Source: Auritidibacter ignavus
GTDB taxonomy: Bacteria > Actinomycetota > Actinomycetes > Actinomycetales > Micrococcaceae
DNA length: 52,553 nucleotides
Assembly (NCBI RefSeq): GCF_003703835.1
Contig: NZ_RDQR01000019.1
Span: 1-52,553, forward strand
Direction: 5' to 3'
A program made the position numbers and the translations under genes. Under the pieces are notes generated by a model. It was not told where the DNA came from and did no database searches. It worked only from the letters and a program-made list of their open reading frames with translations. Shown in pieces: positions 40,607 to 49,375 of the stretch (its first letter is position 1; each line of letters opens with the position of its first letter).

Positions 40607-41480
40607 AATCCTTTCAAAAGTTCAATAACGTTCAGTGGGTCGTAGCGTTTTGCGCGAGGCAAATTCGTCTCAAGGACGCCAACAGCAGGGGCTGGAATGT
40701 CGTTTCCACGCGTGCAGGTGAGATCCGTGCACGTTAGCGGGACGGATATCTGGTGGCACAGCCTAAGGATGGAACCGGTAGGGAGTTTTGTCTAAAACCG
40801 GTGGTGCGCCCGCTGTTGTGATATATCGAGCGCGAGAATGCTACATCGTCAGGTTCACGATGTTTGCGCGTCGCGTGCTGGAACATGACCTGGGTGCGAT
40901 TTCCAGCGAGACGAGTGATTCATTAAAACAGCTTTTGCGCAGAATTGCAAGTTAATGAATGCGGCCATAGCTGGCCTCGTTTCTTGAGCGAGGCATAGTG
41001 CGGTGTGACCGCTGTTCCCGAATAGCGTGCCAGTGAACTGTTCGCTACAACAGGGAAACGAGATAGCGCTGACGGTGAGGGCGTCAGACTGTGCGGCGAT
41101 GATTTGAGCAGTGCATCCAGTAATGGGTAGTTATCCTGTCACTCTTTCGGACGGTGTATGACATCGGGTGCCAGGGCACGTGATGGTTTTTCCGTCCTCG
41201 AAGGACGCCAACGCTACACTACTGAGACGGTGGGGCGGGAAAGTTTCGAAATGTCGTTGCGCTCGTGATGGAGATGTGCTGAATACTTCGAGACGACTGG
41301 CGCCTCATGGCCGACCGCAACACGGATACGGAATAAGGCACCACACATCTGGAGTCCTAGATGTCTATGGCTCCTGGATCTTTTAGGTCGTGTGACTGTA
41401 CTGGCGCGCTGACTGGCATCAAGATGCCCTTGATATGGATAGGATTACGCCTGGTCTTGGCAAGCTCACGTTTAACACAA
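40607..41480. other. Gene-free stretch
   Basis: About 870 bases without a convincing gene. Reading frames are short and lack ribosome-binding sites; the longest (41168-41386, plus) has an odd composition. GTTTT/AAAAC flanked by CCGGT/ACCGG near 40776-40802 is the only symmetric spot. I cannot identify a pseudogene, though composition is intermediate and a decayed gene is possible. Confidence 0.5.
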
Positions 41481-41517
41481 AAGGTTGGTGCCCACCGAGC
41501 CGGCGGGCACCAACCTT
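41472..41517 (-). terminator. Intrinsic terminator of the SDR gene
   Basis: AAGGTTGGTGCCC (41481-41493) and GGGCACCAACCTT (41505-41517) form a perfect 13-bp stem with an 11-base loop. On the minus strand it is followed by TTTGTGTTAAA. It lies 18 bases after the SDR stop codon. Confidence 0.9.
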
Positions 41518-41535
41518 AGCTCAGGGGATGAACAA

Positions 41536-42300
41536 TTACTGCGCCGTCTGGCCACCGTCTACTGGAAGAACTGTGCCAGTGACAAAGCTCGCTAGAGGCG
41601 ATGCTAGATAGAGCGCTACTTGACCAATTTCTTCAGGTTCCGCGGCACGGCCGATGGGGGTATCTCCAATAACCTTGTCTCGGGTCTCCGGGTCGTCAAG
41701 CCACTCTTGAGTCATGGGAGTGGCAACAAGTCCGGGAGCTACCGCATTGACGCGAACGTTTTGATCGGCGAATTCGAGGGCCGTGGCCTTGGTGAGTCCA
41801 ATGACACCGTGCTTACTGGCAACATAGGGAGACATGTTGTAATTTCCGATCAATCCGGCAATGGATGCGGTGTTGACGATGGCTCCGCCACCGTTGTCTT
41901 TCATGTACCCGACCTCGTGCTTCAAAGCTAAGAAGACACCTTTGAGGTTGACCGCGCTCACCTTGTCAAAGGCTTCTTCATCCATGTCCGGGACGGAAGC
42001 GTCCGGAGCGGAAACACCAGCATTGTTGAAAGCTACGTCCAGTCCACCGTAGGTGTTGACCGCGGTTGCCACTGCGTTTTTCACCGAATCGGAATCTGTC
42101 ACGTCGGTTTCGACAAATGTTGCGGTGCCACCATCTTGAATAATCAGGTCAACTGTTTCTTCGGCTTCGGAAGCTACATCGGCCACTACGACATTGGCAC
42201 CCTGCTGGCCGAAAACTCGCGCAGTTGCACGACCGATCCCGGTTGCGCCACCTGTGATCAGGGCGGTCTTACCAGTGAAGTCGAGTAGGTTCTCTGCCAT
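41536..42300 (-). CDS. Classical short-chain dehydrogenase/reductase
   Basis: The 254-residue SDR has the full classical motif set: TGGATGIGRATAR near 17-29, NNAGVSAP near 91, IVNTASIAGL, the catalytic YVASK, and PGLVATPM behind it. Similar enzymes are annotated as glucose-1-dehydrogenase-like or 3-oxoacyl reductase-like; the substrate is not evident. It ends just before a strong terminator and is therefore a single-gene transcript. The 243-bp region toward the divergent hydrolase gene contains TTGACA at 42458 pointing to the plus strand, without a clear -10. Confidence 0.9.
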   Translation of the reverse strand: MAENLLDFTGKTALITGGATGIGRATARVFGQQGANVVVADVASEAEETVDLIIQDGGTATFVETDVTDSDSVKNAVATAVNTYGGLDVAFNNAGVSAPDASVPDMDEEAFDKVSAVNLKGVFLALKHEVGYMKDNGGGAIVNTASIAGLIGNYNMSPYVASKHGVIGLTKATALEFADQNVRVNAVAPGLVATPMTQEWLDDPETRDKVIGDTPIGRAAEPEEIGQVALYLASPLASFVTGTVLPVDGGQTAQ

Positions 42301-42543
42301 GGTTTATATCCCTTCAGTTGTTCTTGTGATCGCAAGGACACTTTTAAGGATATTCGTTTAATCACGTGACACCAGGTCTCATCCGCGATCTGGCGGACAG
42401 TTTTTCCGGTGGATAAAAATACGACGTAGTAGGTCACAACAGTTGTAGGACCAGCCGTTGACATGCACGGATGCCACGCTCGATTGCGACCTTGCGAGAC
42501 GTTCGGTCGCTTCCATCTGCATCGAATCCGCTAGGTTGGAAAT

Positions 42544-43338
42544 ATGCACATTGCCACGCATCGAATCGAAGGCGGACCGCGTCGAATCGCCTTTATGCAT
42601 GGACTGATGGGACGCGGTCGAAATTTCACCTCGCCGGCGAAAGCACTGGCCGATGATGCAACTAGCTTATTGATTGACCTGCCCAATCACGGGCGCAGTG
42701 ATTGGACCCGCGACTTCGACTACGTAGAAATCGCTGACGAGGTCGCCGAGATGCTACGGGCGGATTTCGGTAGCGAGGAACCGATCGTGCTACTGGGTCA
42801 CTCTCTGGGTGGCAAAGTGGCCATGACTCTTGCGCTCCGGCACCCTGATCTCCTCAAAGCACTGATTGTTGAAGATATATCTCCTACCGATACCGGCAAC
42901 TACTCGACCTTTGATCATTTGTTAGGGTCCTTGCGATCGGTTGACTTGCAATCGGTGTCTGAGCGCTCCGAAGTCGAAGAGCAACTAGCCGAGCCTATCC
43001 CGGAAGACTCGATTCGGCAATTTCTCATGCAAAACCTGCGACGAACCGATCGCGGATACCAATGGCAACCCAACTTGGAGATGCTGTATCAGAACCTGGA
43101 CGCCATCGCAGGGTTCCCAGAGCTCACCGCAAGCTATGAAGGGCCGGTGCTGTGGATCAAAGGGGAGCAGTCGAACTACATCGACGACGACAGTGCGGTG
43201 GTGATGCGGGAGCTATTTCCCAAGGTGCGAAAGTCCACTGTCCGCGGCGCCAACCACTGGGTGCATTCCGAAAAACCGCAAGAATTCGTGGCCCTGCTTA
43301 AGTCCTTTCTCGATAGCTTGTACCCCACTGACGCCTAA
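42544..43338 (+). CDS. Alpha/beta-fold hydrolase (YbfF-like)
   Basis: The 264-residue hydrolase shows FMHGLMGRGRNFTSPAKAL (oxyanion loop), LIDLPNHGRSDW, the nucleophile elbow GHSLGGKVAM with Ser near 101, and the closing GANHWVHSEKP with the catalytic His; the acid is probably in the LWIKGEQSNYIDDD strand. This pattern matches YbfF-type acyl-CoA or ester hydrolases and their human ABHD11-like relatives. It begins at the ATG at 42544 and is followed, 63 bases later, by the PACE-type gene in the same direction. Confidence 0.88.
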   Translation: MHIATHRIEGGPRRIAFMHGLMGRGRNFTSPAKALADDATSLLIDLPNHGRSDWTRDFDYVEIADEVAEMLRADFGSEEPIVLLGHSLGGKVAMTLALRHPDLLKALIVEDISPTDTGNYSTFDHLLGSLRSVDLQSVSERSEVEEQLAEPIPEDSIRQFLMQNLRRTDRGYQWQPNLEMLYQNLDAIAGFPELTASYEGPVLWIKGEQSNYIDDDSAVVMRELFPKVRKSTVRGANHWVHSEKPQEFVALLKSFLDSLYPTDA

Positions 43339-43401
43339 CAACGACCCGAGAACATACCGTGCAGAGACGACTGCCTACACTATTTGATAACCTCGCACAT
43401 C

Positions 43402-43938
43402 GTGACCACACCAACTGATAGAAAAGATACGACCGCCTCGCAACGATCAGACATTCCACGGGTCCCCGTCGGCCCCGGAGGCAAACCGGCGTGGGTCAAC
43501 CGGCGTGTCTTCGCCTCGCCGCTGTTGCGCCGAATCTGCTATGCGGTGGTTTTCGAGGGATTGGCCGTCGGATTCACGACCCTGATTTTGTTCTTGCTGG
43601 GTCACGCGTCCTCATCCAGTTTTCTGGTCGGGGTGGTGTCCTCTACGGTCGCGTTGACGTGGAACCTGGTGTTCAACTGGATCTTTGAAAACCTCGAGCG
43701 TCTCAACGGAATCACGCATCGACCCTGGTGGGTCCGCGCATTGCACACGGTCCTATTCGAGACAGGGTTGCTGAGTATCCTGATTCCCGCCGTTGCCGTG
43801 ATCTTAAACGTCTCCATCTGGGAGGCCTTGGCTCTCGAAGCGGTGCTGTTGGTATTTTTCCTGATTTACAATCCGGTCTATGCCTACTTCTTTGACCGAG
43901 TCTTTGGACTTCCCGAACCAGCGGAAAATTACCGTTAG
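43402..43938 (+). CDS. PACE-family multidrug/biocide efflux protein
   Basis: The 178-residue protein has four transmembrane helices arranged as two BTP repeats: RRICYAVVFEGLAVGFTTLI and RALHTVLFETGLLSILIPAV both carry the E/G pattern of this family, followed by WNLVFNWIFE and FFLIYNPVYAYFFDRVFGLP. PACE proteins (AceI type) export chlorhexidine-like biocides and polyamines with protons. They were first described in proteobacteria but occur elsewhere. I use a GTG at 43402; TTG 43384 is possible. The N-terminal ~45 residues are a polar extension not common in AceI. Confidence 0.85.
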   Translation: MTTPTDRKDTTASQRSDIPRVPVGPGGKPAWVNRRVFASPLLRRICYAVVFEGLAVGFTTLILFLLGHASSSSFLVGVVSSTVALTWNLVFNWIFENLERLNGITHRPWWVRALHTVLFETGLLSILIPAVAVILNVSIWEALALEAVLLVFFLIYNPVYAYFFDRVFGLPEPAENYR

Positions 43939-43954
43939 CCTGGGAACCAAGTCT

Positions 43955-44857
43955 CTAGCGTAGGTCGAGGAATTCCTGAATAGCGGGAAGCTCCCGCTGA
44001 GCCTGTCGGTAGCCACGCTCGTATGTTTCACGAAGTAGGCGCAAATCTCGGGTACCACTGCTAACCGGCATGACCTCGGGGATGAACAGATAGGCTTTGC
44101 CTTGATCCCGCAATTCGAAGAGCTTTTCTTTGGTTTCGTTATAGCGTTCGTGCCGGGTCAGCATGGCGTCAATGACAGCCGGATAACGTGGGAACCAAGA
44201 TCGAATCACCGGCTCGAAGCGTTGCTTGTCTTTCCAGTAGCTTTCTTCCCGGGTCATAACCACGAGTAGCTTCTCATAGCCGTGCTCCAGTGCCGTCGAC
44301 AGTGGCACCCCACCGTCAATCCCGAAAGCACCGTCGAGGAACAGCTCGCCATTGACGTTCACCTTCGGCATTAAGATCGGGATGGTCGAGGATGCTCTCA
44401 CCCGTCGCATGAGCGCAGCCTCCGTGCTGGTGGCTTCTTTGTCCCACCATACGGTTTCGCCGGTAGCCATTTTGAAACCACCCAGCTGAATTTGAGCGGG
44501 GTTGTCCCGGTAGACCTGAAAATCAAAGGGTAGAACGCCTTCAGAACGGCAGGAATCTTCGTAGATGTATTTGGAATTCAGCACACCGTGGCCCTGCAAC
44601 CAGGTCCACCAGCTACCCAACCGAGGATCACCTGCGAATTCCACAAAGCTCCGACGGGTCCGCAGGGGGTCCTGTGCGACGTAGTTGACGGCCAGGGTGG
44701 AGCCCGCCGAAATGCCAGCAACAAAGTCGAAAAGAATGTTCTGCTCCAACAGGCTGACCACCAGCCCAGCGGTATAGGAGGCACGCATTCCTCCGCCTTC
44801 GAGAACTAGAGCAGTGTCGGTGATATTGCTGTGTTGGGCAGTGCTAGCTAGTTCCAC
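43955..44857 (-). CDS. Patatin-like phospholipase (RssA/YjjU type)
   Basis: The 300-residue protein has the glycine-rich oxyanion loop [15 protein letters not shown] (17-31), nucleophile Ser in GISAGSTLA (near 49-56) and the catalytic Asp in [10 protein letters not shown] (near 172). Patatin-like enzymes hydrolyse acyl chains of membrane lipids. [11 protein letters not shown] before the Asp is a common family segment. It begins with GTG at 44857, only 23 bases from the divergent tpx start. The C-terminal ~80 residues are charged and probably cytosolic. No partner gene is evident. Confidence 0.9.
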   Translation of the reverse strand: MELASTAQHSNITDTALVLEGGGMRASYTAGLVVSLLEQNILFDFVAGISAGSTLAVNYVAQDPLRTRRSFVEFAGDPRLGSWWTWLQGHGVLNSKYIYEDSCRSEGVLPFDFQVYRDNPAQIQLGGFKMATGETVWWDKEATSTEAALMRRVRASSTIPILMPKVNVNGELFLDGAFGIDGGVPLSTALEHGYEKLLVVMTREESYWKDKQRFEPVIRSWFPRYPAVIDAMLTRHERYNETKEKLFELRDQGKAYLFIPEVMPVSSGTRDLRLLRETYERGYRQAQRELPAIQEFLDLR

Positions 44858-44868
44858 GCTTCAGACCA

Positions 44869-44880
44869 TATGCTAATTGT
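44869..44880 (+). promoter_or_regulatory. Possible leaderless promoter of tpx
   Basis: TATGCT at 44869-44874 is followed by six bases and the ATG at 44881, the geometry of a -10 box whose transcript begins at the start codon. No ribosome-binding site precedes the ATG, and only 23 bases separate it from the divergent GTG. The -35 region is inside the neighbouring gene. Confidence 0.45.
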
Positions 44881-45378
44881 ATGGCAACAATCAATATGAA
44901 GGGCCAGCCCATTCAGACCAGCGGTGAGCTCCCCGCCATCGGAGACCTCGCCCCCGATTTCACGCTGGCCGGAACCGATCTGTCGGATATCAAACGCGAT
45001 GATTTTATTGGCAAGAAATTGCTCATCTCGACCTTCCCCTCGCTGGATACGGGAGTGTGTGCAGCCTCGGTCCGTCGCTTCAATCAAGAGGCAACTTCTT
45101 TAGATGGCACCGTGGTACTCAACGTCTCGATGGACCTGCCCTTTGCGCACAGTCGCTTCTGCGCCGCTGAAGGAATCGACCAGGTTACCAATGCCTCAGC
45201 ATTCCGTTCTCGTTTCGGAACGGACTATGGGATCACCATTGCGGATGCCCCTATGGCTGGTCTGCTAGCCCGTTCAGTCATAGTGCTCGATGAAGAAGGT
45301 AAAGTCAGCTACGTACAATTGGTATCGGAAATGTCTTATGAGCCCGATTACGAACAGGCGCTCGCCGCATTGCAGTAA
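44881..45378 (+). CDS. tpx: Thiol peroxidase
   Basis: The 165-residue atypical 2-Cys peroxiredoxin reduces H2O2 and organic peroxides with thioredoxin in the cytosol. Peroxidatic C60 lies in [16 protein letters not shown] and resolving C94 in SRFCAAEG; the motif [12 protein letters not shown] is the Tpx hallmark. LIARS-type ending is replaced by [20 protein letters not shown], as usual. The gene is likely leaderless. A membrane-bound HtrA protease gene follows after three bases, so both probably share a transcript. It might help remove the H2O2 made by choline oxidase, though the genes are far apart. Confidence 0.95.
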   Translation: MATINMKGQPIQTSGELPAIGDLAPDFTLAGTDLSDIKRDDFIGKKLLISTFPSLDTGVCAASVRRFNQEATSLDGTVVLNVSMDLPFAHSRFCAAEGIDQVTNASAFRSRFGTDYGITIADAPMAGLLARSVIVLDEEGKVSYVQLVSEMSYEPDYEQALAALQ

Positions 45379-45381
45379 TCG

Positions 45382-46740
45382 GTGAGTGTAACGGAGCTAA
45401 CTCTGCACTTTTCAGATCAGAACCGCCGGAACGAAGCGGGGTCACCTCACGGTGATCCCGCTCATTTGTACGATCCGACACCGACCGCCCAACTACCGCA
45501 GGTTCCGCCTCGGTCGATCGCTCCAGCACGGTCACCGCAGCCCTCTTCACACGGTGCAGGCTATTGGACCGTCATTGTCTTGGGCTTTATCGCGGCTGCG
45601 GTGTTGGCTTATGGGGTCTTGTTGGTGGGGTTCCAAACGTTCCAAGGAATGACCGCCGACTCCGCCGTCAATACTCAGCACCGGAATCAGCCACTGGCGG
45701 AGGATTATGCAGGGCCTCAGCAGGATCATACTGCGACGCAATTGGCTGACGAGCTGGAGTTGGCCCATGAGGGGATTCCGGTGGATTTTTCGGTCCCGGG
45801 TAGTGCTACGGGATGGGGTAGTACTGAGATTGATTCAGGGCAACGTCTCGATGAAGCGCCGGGGGTGCTTTTAGTGGAGACTACTCACCTGGCGGCCTTT
45901 GGGGCCGGTACCGGTTTGGTACTCAGCGAGGAGGGGCTGGCGGTGACTAACTACCACGTGGTGGAAGGCTCGTCGCAGGTTTCGGTAACTGTAGCGGATA
46001 CGGGCGAAACGTATACGGCCACGGTGCTGGGCCGAGATGCTGAGCATGACGTTGCGGTGTTGCAGATCGTGGATGCTCCCGCCTTACAGGTGGCCTCCAT
46101 TAACACTGAGACCCCAGATATTGGTGATCGAACCGCTTCGGTCGGCAACGGGGGTGGGCAGGGGTTCTTGACCTCTGTTGTGGGGGAGGTCTCGGACCTG
46201 AATGTCACGATCCTGGCGTCGTCAGAGTTCAGTGAGGGCGGTGATCCCTCCCGCATCTCCGGGGTCATGCAGATGACTCAGGACGTTGTGCCAGGATATT
46301 CTGGCGGACCGTCTGTGGACGGAGATGGGCAGGTGATTGGGCTGACCACGGCCGTCTCAGAAGGGACTACCAGTGAAGAGGTCGAGGGTTTCGCCGTGCC
46401 CATTACCCAGGTGTTGTCTGTGGTGGAGCAGGTCTTGGCTGGTGAGGAGTCTGAGACTGTTTCGATCGGAGCTGACGGTGCGTTGGGCATTATCATCAGT
46501 GGTGCCGATCATCAGGTGATGGTTGAGGACGTGCTGTCCGGATCGGTTGCTGAAGAAGCCGGTCTCCGTGCCGGCGATCGACTTATTTCGGTTGATGGCA
46601 TAGTAGCCAATAGCTCAGATCACATCTCGACAGTCATTCGGTCTCGCAATGTCGGCGACGAGGTCGAGGTGGTCTGGGAGGACTCCTCAGGGCAACGCCA
46701 GACGGGTATCGTGGAGCTACAAGAAGCGGCGACCAACTAA
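45382..46740 (+). CDS. Membrane-anchored HtrA/DegP-like serine protease (S1C family)
   Basis: The 452-residue protein has a ~58-residue proline-rich cytosolic part, one transmembrane helix (YWTVIVLGFIAAAVLAYGVL, 61-80), a trypsin-like domain with the triad H192 (VTNYHVVEGS), D223 (AEHDVAVLQ) and S307 (VPGYSGGPSV), and a PDZ domain (LGIIISGADHQVMVEDVLSG, AGLRAGDRLISVDGIV). It acts outside the membrane in protein quality control. GYSGGP replaces the common GNSGGP, which is tolerated. The GTG at 45382 follows the tpx stop by three bases. Confidence 0.92.
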   Translation: MSVTELTLHFSDQNRRNEAGSPHGDPAHLYDPTPTAQLPQVPPRSIAPARSPQPSSHGAGYWTVIVLGFIAAAVLAYGVLLVGFQTFQGMTADSAVNTQHRNQPLAEDYAGPQQDHTATQLADELELAHEGIPVDFSVPGSATGWGSTEIDSGQRLDEAPGVLLVETTHLAAFGAGTGLVLSEEGLAVTNYHVVEGSSQVSVTVADTGETYTATVLGRDAEHDVAVLQIVDAPALQVASINTETPDIGDRTASVGNGGGQGFLTSVVGEVSDLNVTILASSEFSEGGDPSRISGVMQMTQDVVPGYSGGPSVDGDGQVIGLTTAVSEGTTSEEVEGFAVPITQVLSVVEQVLAGEESETVSIGADGALGIIISGADHQVMVEDVLSGSVAEEAGLRAGDRLISVDGIVANSSDHISTVIRSRNVGDEVEVVWEDSSGQRQTGIVELQEAATN

Positions 46741-46770
46741 TCGAGCGTAGTTGGTTTTGTGGCGGTCTGG

Positions 46771-47913
46771 TTACTCGGTGTCTGCAAGACCTTCCACGTC
46801 CGATAGTTCGGCGTGAGGAGTCTCTGGCGGGACAGGTCCGTTGATACGTAAACCGGTCTGTGCATCGAAAATCTTCAGGTGTTCCGGGTCTGGGGAGACC
46901 CGAATACGATCTCCGGGCTGTGGTGGACGACGTCCCGGCACGCGGACTACGACGGGCTGGTGGGTTCGAATCCCCTCCAACGTACCGTAGACGTGGGCGT
47001 CAGCGCCCAGCTGCTCGGTCAGCTCGACAATCATCTCCAGCCCGTTGGTGGGGTCTACATGCAGGTCCTCCGGGCGGAAACCAACAGTCACGGAATCACT
47101 GGTGGCATTGTTCAACGTCTCCGCAGCCACGGGCACGGTGGTGCCACCAAGCTGGATGGACTGAGCATCGTGGCGGGCTGCCACGAGGTTCATCGCAGGG
47201 GAACCGATGAAGCCCGCGACAAAGACGTTGGCAGGATTCTCGTAGAGGTTACGTGGGGTATCAACTTGCTGCAGGACCCCTTCCTTGAGTACGCAGACAC
47301 GGTCACCCATGGTCATGGCTTCGACCTGGTCGTGGGTGACATATACGGTGGTCGTTGCCAGCTGACGGGTCAGTGCAGCAATCTGAGTACGGGTTTGTAC
47401 GCGTAGCTTGGCATCCAAGTTCGACAGTGGCTCGTCCATCAAGAACACTTTGGGCTCACGCACGATCGCCCGGCCCATAGCCACGCGCTGACGCTGACCA
47501 CCAGAGAGCTCTTTGGGCTTGCGATCGAGATAGGGGAGTAGGTCCAAAATTCTGGCGGCTTTTTCGACCTTCGCGCGTCTCTGCGACTTTGACACACCGC
47601 TGATTTTCAGGGAGAAGGCCATATTATCGGCCACGGTCATGTGAGGATACAAAGCATAGTTCTGAAACACCATGGCAATGTCGCGTGCCTTAGCGTCTTG
47701 GTGCGAGACGTCCTCGCCACCGATGAGAATGCGCCCCTCGTCAACGTCTTCCAAACCGGCCAGCATCCGGAGTGCAGTTGACTTGCCACACCCTGAGGGG
47801 CCCACCAAGACGAGAAATTCACCATCGTCGATGGCCAGGTCGAGCTGATTGATGGCCGGACGGGATCCGGCAGAGTAGATCCGGCTGGCGTGGTCATAAG
47901 TCACTGATGCCAT
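46771..47913 (-). CDS. MsiK/UgpC-type ABC importer ATPase
   Basis: The 380-residue ATPase energises carbohydrate or glycerophosphate importers. Walker A GPSGCGKSTALRML, Q-loop MVFQNYALYPHMTV, signature LSGGQRQRVAMGRAIV, Walker B VFLMDEPLSNLDAKLR and H-loop YVTHDQVEAMTMGDR are intact. The C-terminal ~140 residues form the regulatory TOBE/MalK-like domain (VTVGFRPEDLHVD, VYGTLEGIRTHQPVVVRVPG). AAGGAGC lies upstream of the ATG. It is the last gene of the importer operon, separated from the binding-protein gene by a strong hairpin; an MsiK-like ATPase may serve several importers. Confidence 0.93.
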   Translation of the reverse strand: MASVTYDHASRIYSAGSRPAINQLDLAIDDGEFLVLVGPSGCGKSTALRMLAGLEDVDEGRILIGGEDVSHQDAKARDIAMVFQNYALYPHMTVADNMAFSLKISGVSKSQRRAKVEKAARILDLLPYLDRKPKELSGGQRQRVAMGRAIVREPKVFLMDEPLSNLDAKLRVQTRTQIAALTRQLATTTVYVTHDQVEAMTMGDRVCVLKEGVLQQVDTPRNLYENPANVFVAGFIGSPAMNLVAARHDAQSIQLGGTTVPVAAETLNNATSDSVTVGFRPEDLHVDPTNGLEMIVELTEQLGADAHVYGTLEGIRTHQPVVVRVPGRRPPQPGDRIRVSPDPEHLKIFDAQTGLRINGPVPPETPHAELSDVEGLADTE

Positions 47914-47939
47914 AAGTAGGTGGCTCCTTGAGGGCTATA

Positions 47940-47974
47940 CCGGGGCCATCCTGAATGGGCCAGGATGACCCCGG
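47940..47974 (-). terminator. Intercistronic hairpin between binding-protein and ATPase genes
   Basis: CCGGGG-C-CATCCTG (47940-47953) pairs with CAGGATG-A-CCCCGG (47961-47974), 13 pairs with one mismatch and a seven-base loop. There is no T run on the minus side. It is placed to stop part of the transcription or protect the upstream mRNA, giving more binding protein than ATPase. Confidence 0.65.
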
Positions 47975-48015
47975 TGAGTGGGATAGTGAAGCAGAACGCG
48001 GACTCTCGGTCCGGA

Positions 48016-49338
48016 TCAGTTCTCGATATCGTCGGCGATCTCGGTTTCGTACAGGCCCTCGAGCTCCTCCTGCAGGCTCTCGAGCCTGTCGCGGACATCG
48101 ACGTCGTCGTTGGTCAAAATCTCCTGCAAGGCGCCACTGATAGCCAGGTCGCCACCGGGCAAGAACACGCGAGAATAGTCCTGAACGCGAGCGCGCTCAA
48201 GCTGGTCAACAGCCGTCTCAAATTCGGGAGTTTCATCATAGACGTCGCTCATCTCAGCATCGGTGCGCACCGGAACGTAACCGGTTCCGGCCGAAAATTC
48301 GGCGGTATTCTCCGAGTTGGTGACAAAGCCCAAGAACTTAGCTGCTGCCAGTTGCTCTTCCGGGGTGGACGAAGCCGAAATCATCAGGCCGGCACCACCG
48401 GTGGGGGTTTCACCTTCTGCTTCCGGACCCGAAGGGAGGAAGGCAACGCCAACTTCGAAGTCAGCGCTCTCCAGGACACCACCCAGGGAACCAGTGGATT
48501 GGATCATCTGGCTAGACACACCGGCGCTGAAATCATCGGCCTGGTCTCCCGATGCCACCGAGGCCCAATCACTGGTTGATTCTTGAGCAAATTCGAGAGC
48601 CTCAACGTTAGCGTCAGAGGACATGATCTCGAAGTCCCATTCCTCTGACCAAGCGCCACCATAACCCCACACGAGGTTAGCCATGGTCCACGCCGGGTAC
48701 TCTGGCTGAGGCGGGTAGACGAAAGCGGAATCGGCGACATCAGCTTCCATCAGCTTCTCGGAAACCTCGGCGACTTCCTCCCAGGTCTCAGGAACTTCCT
48801 CGATGCCGGCCTCTTCGTAATGGTCAGCGTTGTAGTAGAACAGCGGGGTGGAGCGAGCGTAGGGCACACCATAGTGGGAACCCTCGTAGTTGTAGTCCTC
48901 GTAAAGGGCTTCCACATAGGTATCGGTATCGACTTCGGCTGCTTCCAGTACATCATCCAGCGGCAACAGCGAATCGTTGAGGTAGTTCGGGAACCAGGTG
49001 GCGTCTGAGAGCACCACGACGTCGGCGGTATCGCTACCACCAGTCTGATACCACTGCGAGGTTTCTTCGTAGTTACCGCCGGAATTGATCAAGTTGACCT
49101 CAATGCCAGTTTCCTCCGTGAAAGCCTCAATCATGCTTTCTTCGATGTCGACGGAAGCACCGGGGTGGTTGGACGCAAAGGTGATCTCATCGGCTGGTTC
49201 GATGCTGGACCAATCGATGTCGCTGGGTTCTTCCGGTCCGTCTCCGGAGGTGTCGGGACCGCATGCGGTCAGCGCCAGGGCGCAGATGCTCAGGGCGGCA
49301 ACACCGCTGAGGACTCGGGGGGATCGAGGGGTCTTCAT
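48016..49338 (-). CDS. Ugp-type extracellular solute-binding lipoprotein
   Basis: The 440-residue precursor has a lipoprotein signal (VAALSICALALTACGPDTSG, lipobox LTAC) and the SBP_bac_1/8 fold seen in UgpB: ITFASNHPGASVDIEESMIE, DVVVLSDATWFPNYL, YGVPYARSTPLFYYNADHYE, YPAWTMANLVWGYGGAWSEE. The aromatic-rich YPAWTMANLVWG stretch suggests a pocket for a polyol or glycerophosphodiester. AAAGGAG precedes the ATG. Its place after two permease genes and before the ATPase gene gives a complete importer. Whether glycerol-3-phosphate, glycerophosphocholine or a sugar is the ligand is open. Confidence 0.9.
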   Translation of the reverse strand: MKTPRSPRVLSGVAALSICALALTACGPDTSGDGPEEPSDIDWSSIEPADEITFASNHPGASVDIEESMIEAFTEETGIEVNLINSGGNYEETSQWYQTGGSDTADVVVLSDATWFPNYLNDSLLPLDDVLEAAEVDTDTYVEALYEDYNYEGSHYGVPYARSTPLFYYNADHYEEAGIEEVPETWEEVAEVSEKLMEADVADSAFVYPPQPEYPAWTMANLVWGYGGAWSEEWDFEIMSSDANVEALEFAQESTSDWASVASGDQADDFSAGVSSQMIQSTGSLGGVLESADFEVGVAFLPSGPEAEGETPTGGAGLMISASSTPEEQLAAAKFLGFVTNSENTAEFSAGTGYVPVRTDAEMSDVYDETPEFETAVDQLERARVQDYSRVFLPGGDLAISGALQEILTNDDVDVRDRLESLQEELEGLYETEIADDIEN

Positions 49339-49375
49339 GGGTATTCTCTCCTTTAGTGGGTAGGGGTGAGGATGA

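Noticed and set aside
41168-41386. 72-codon plus-strand frame in the empty stretch
   Set aside because: No ribosome-binding site, unusual residue composition, no similarity to known proteins that I can see.
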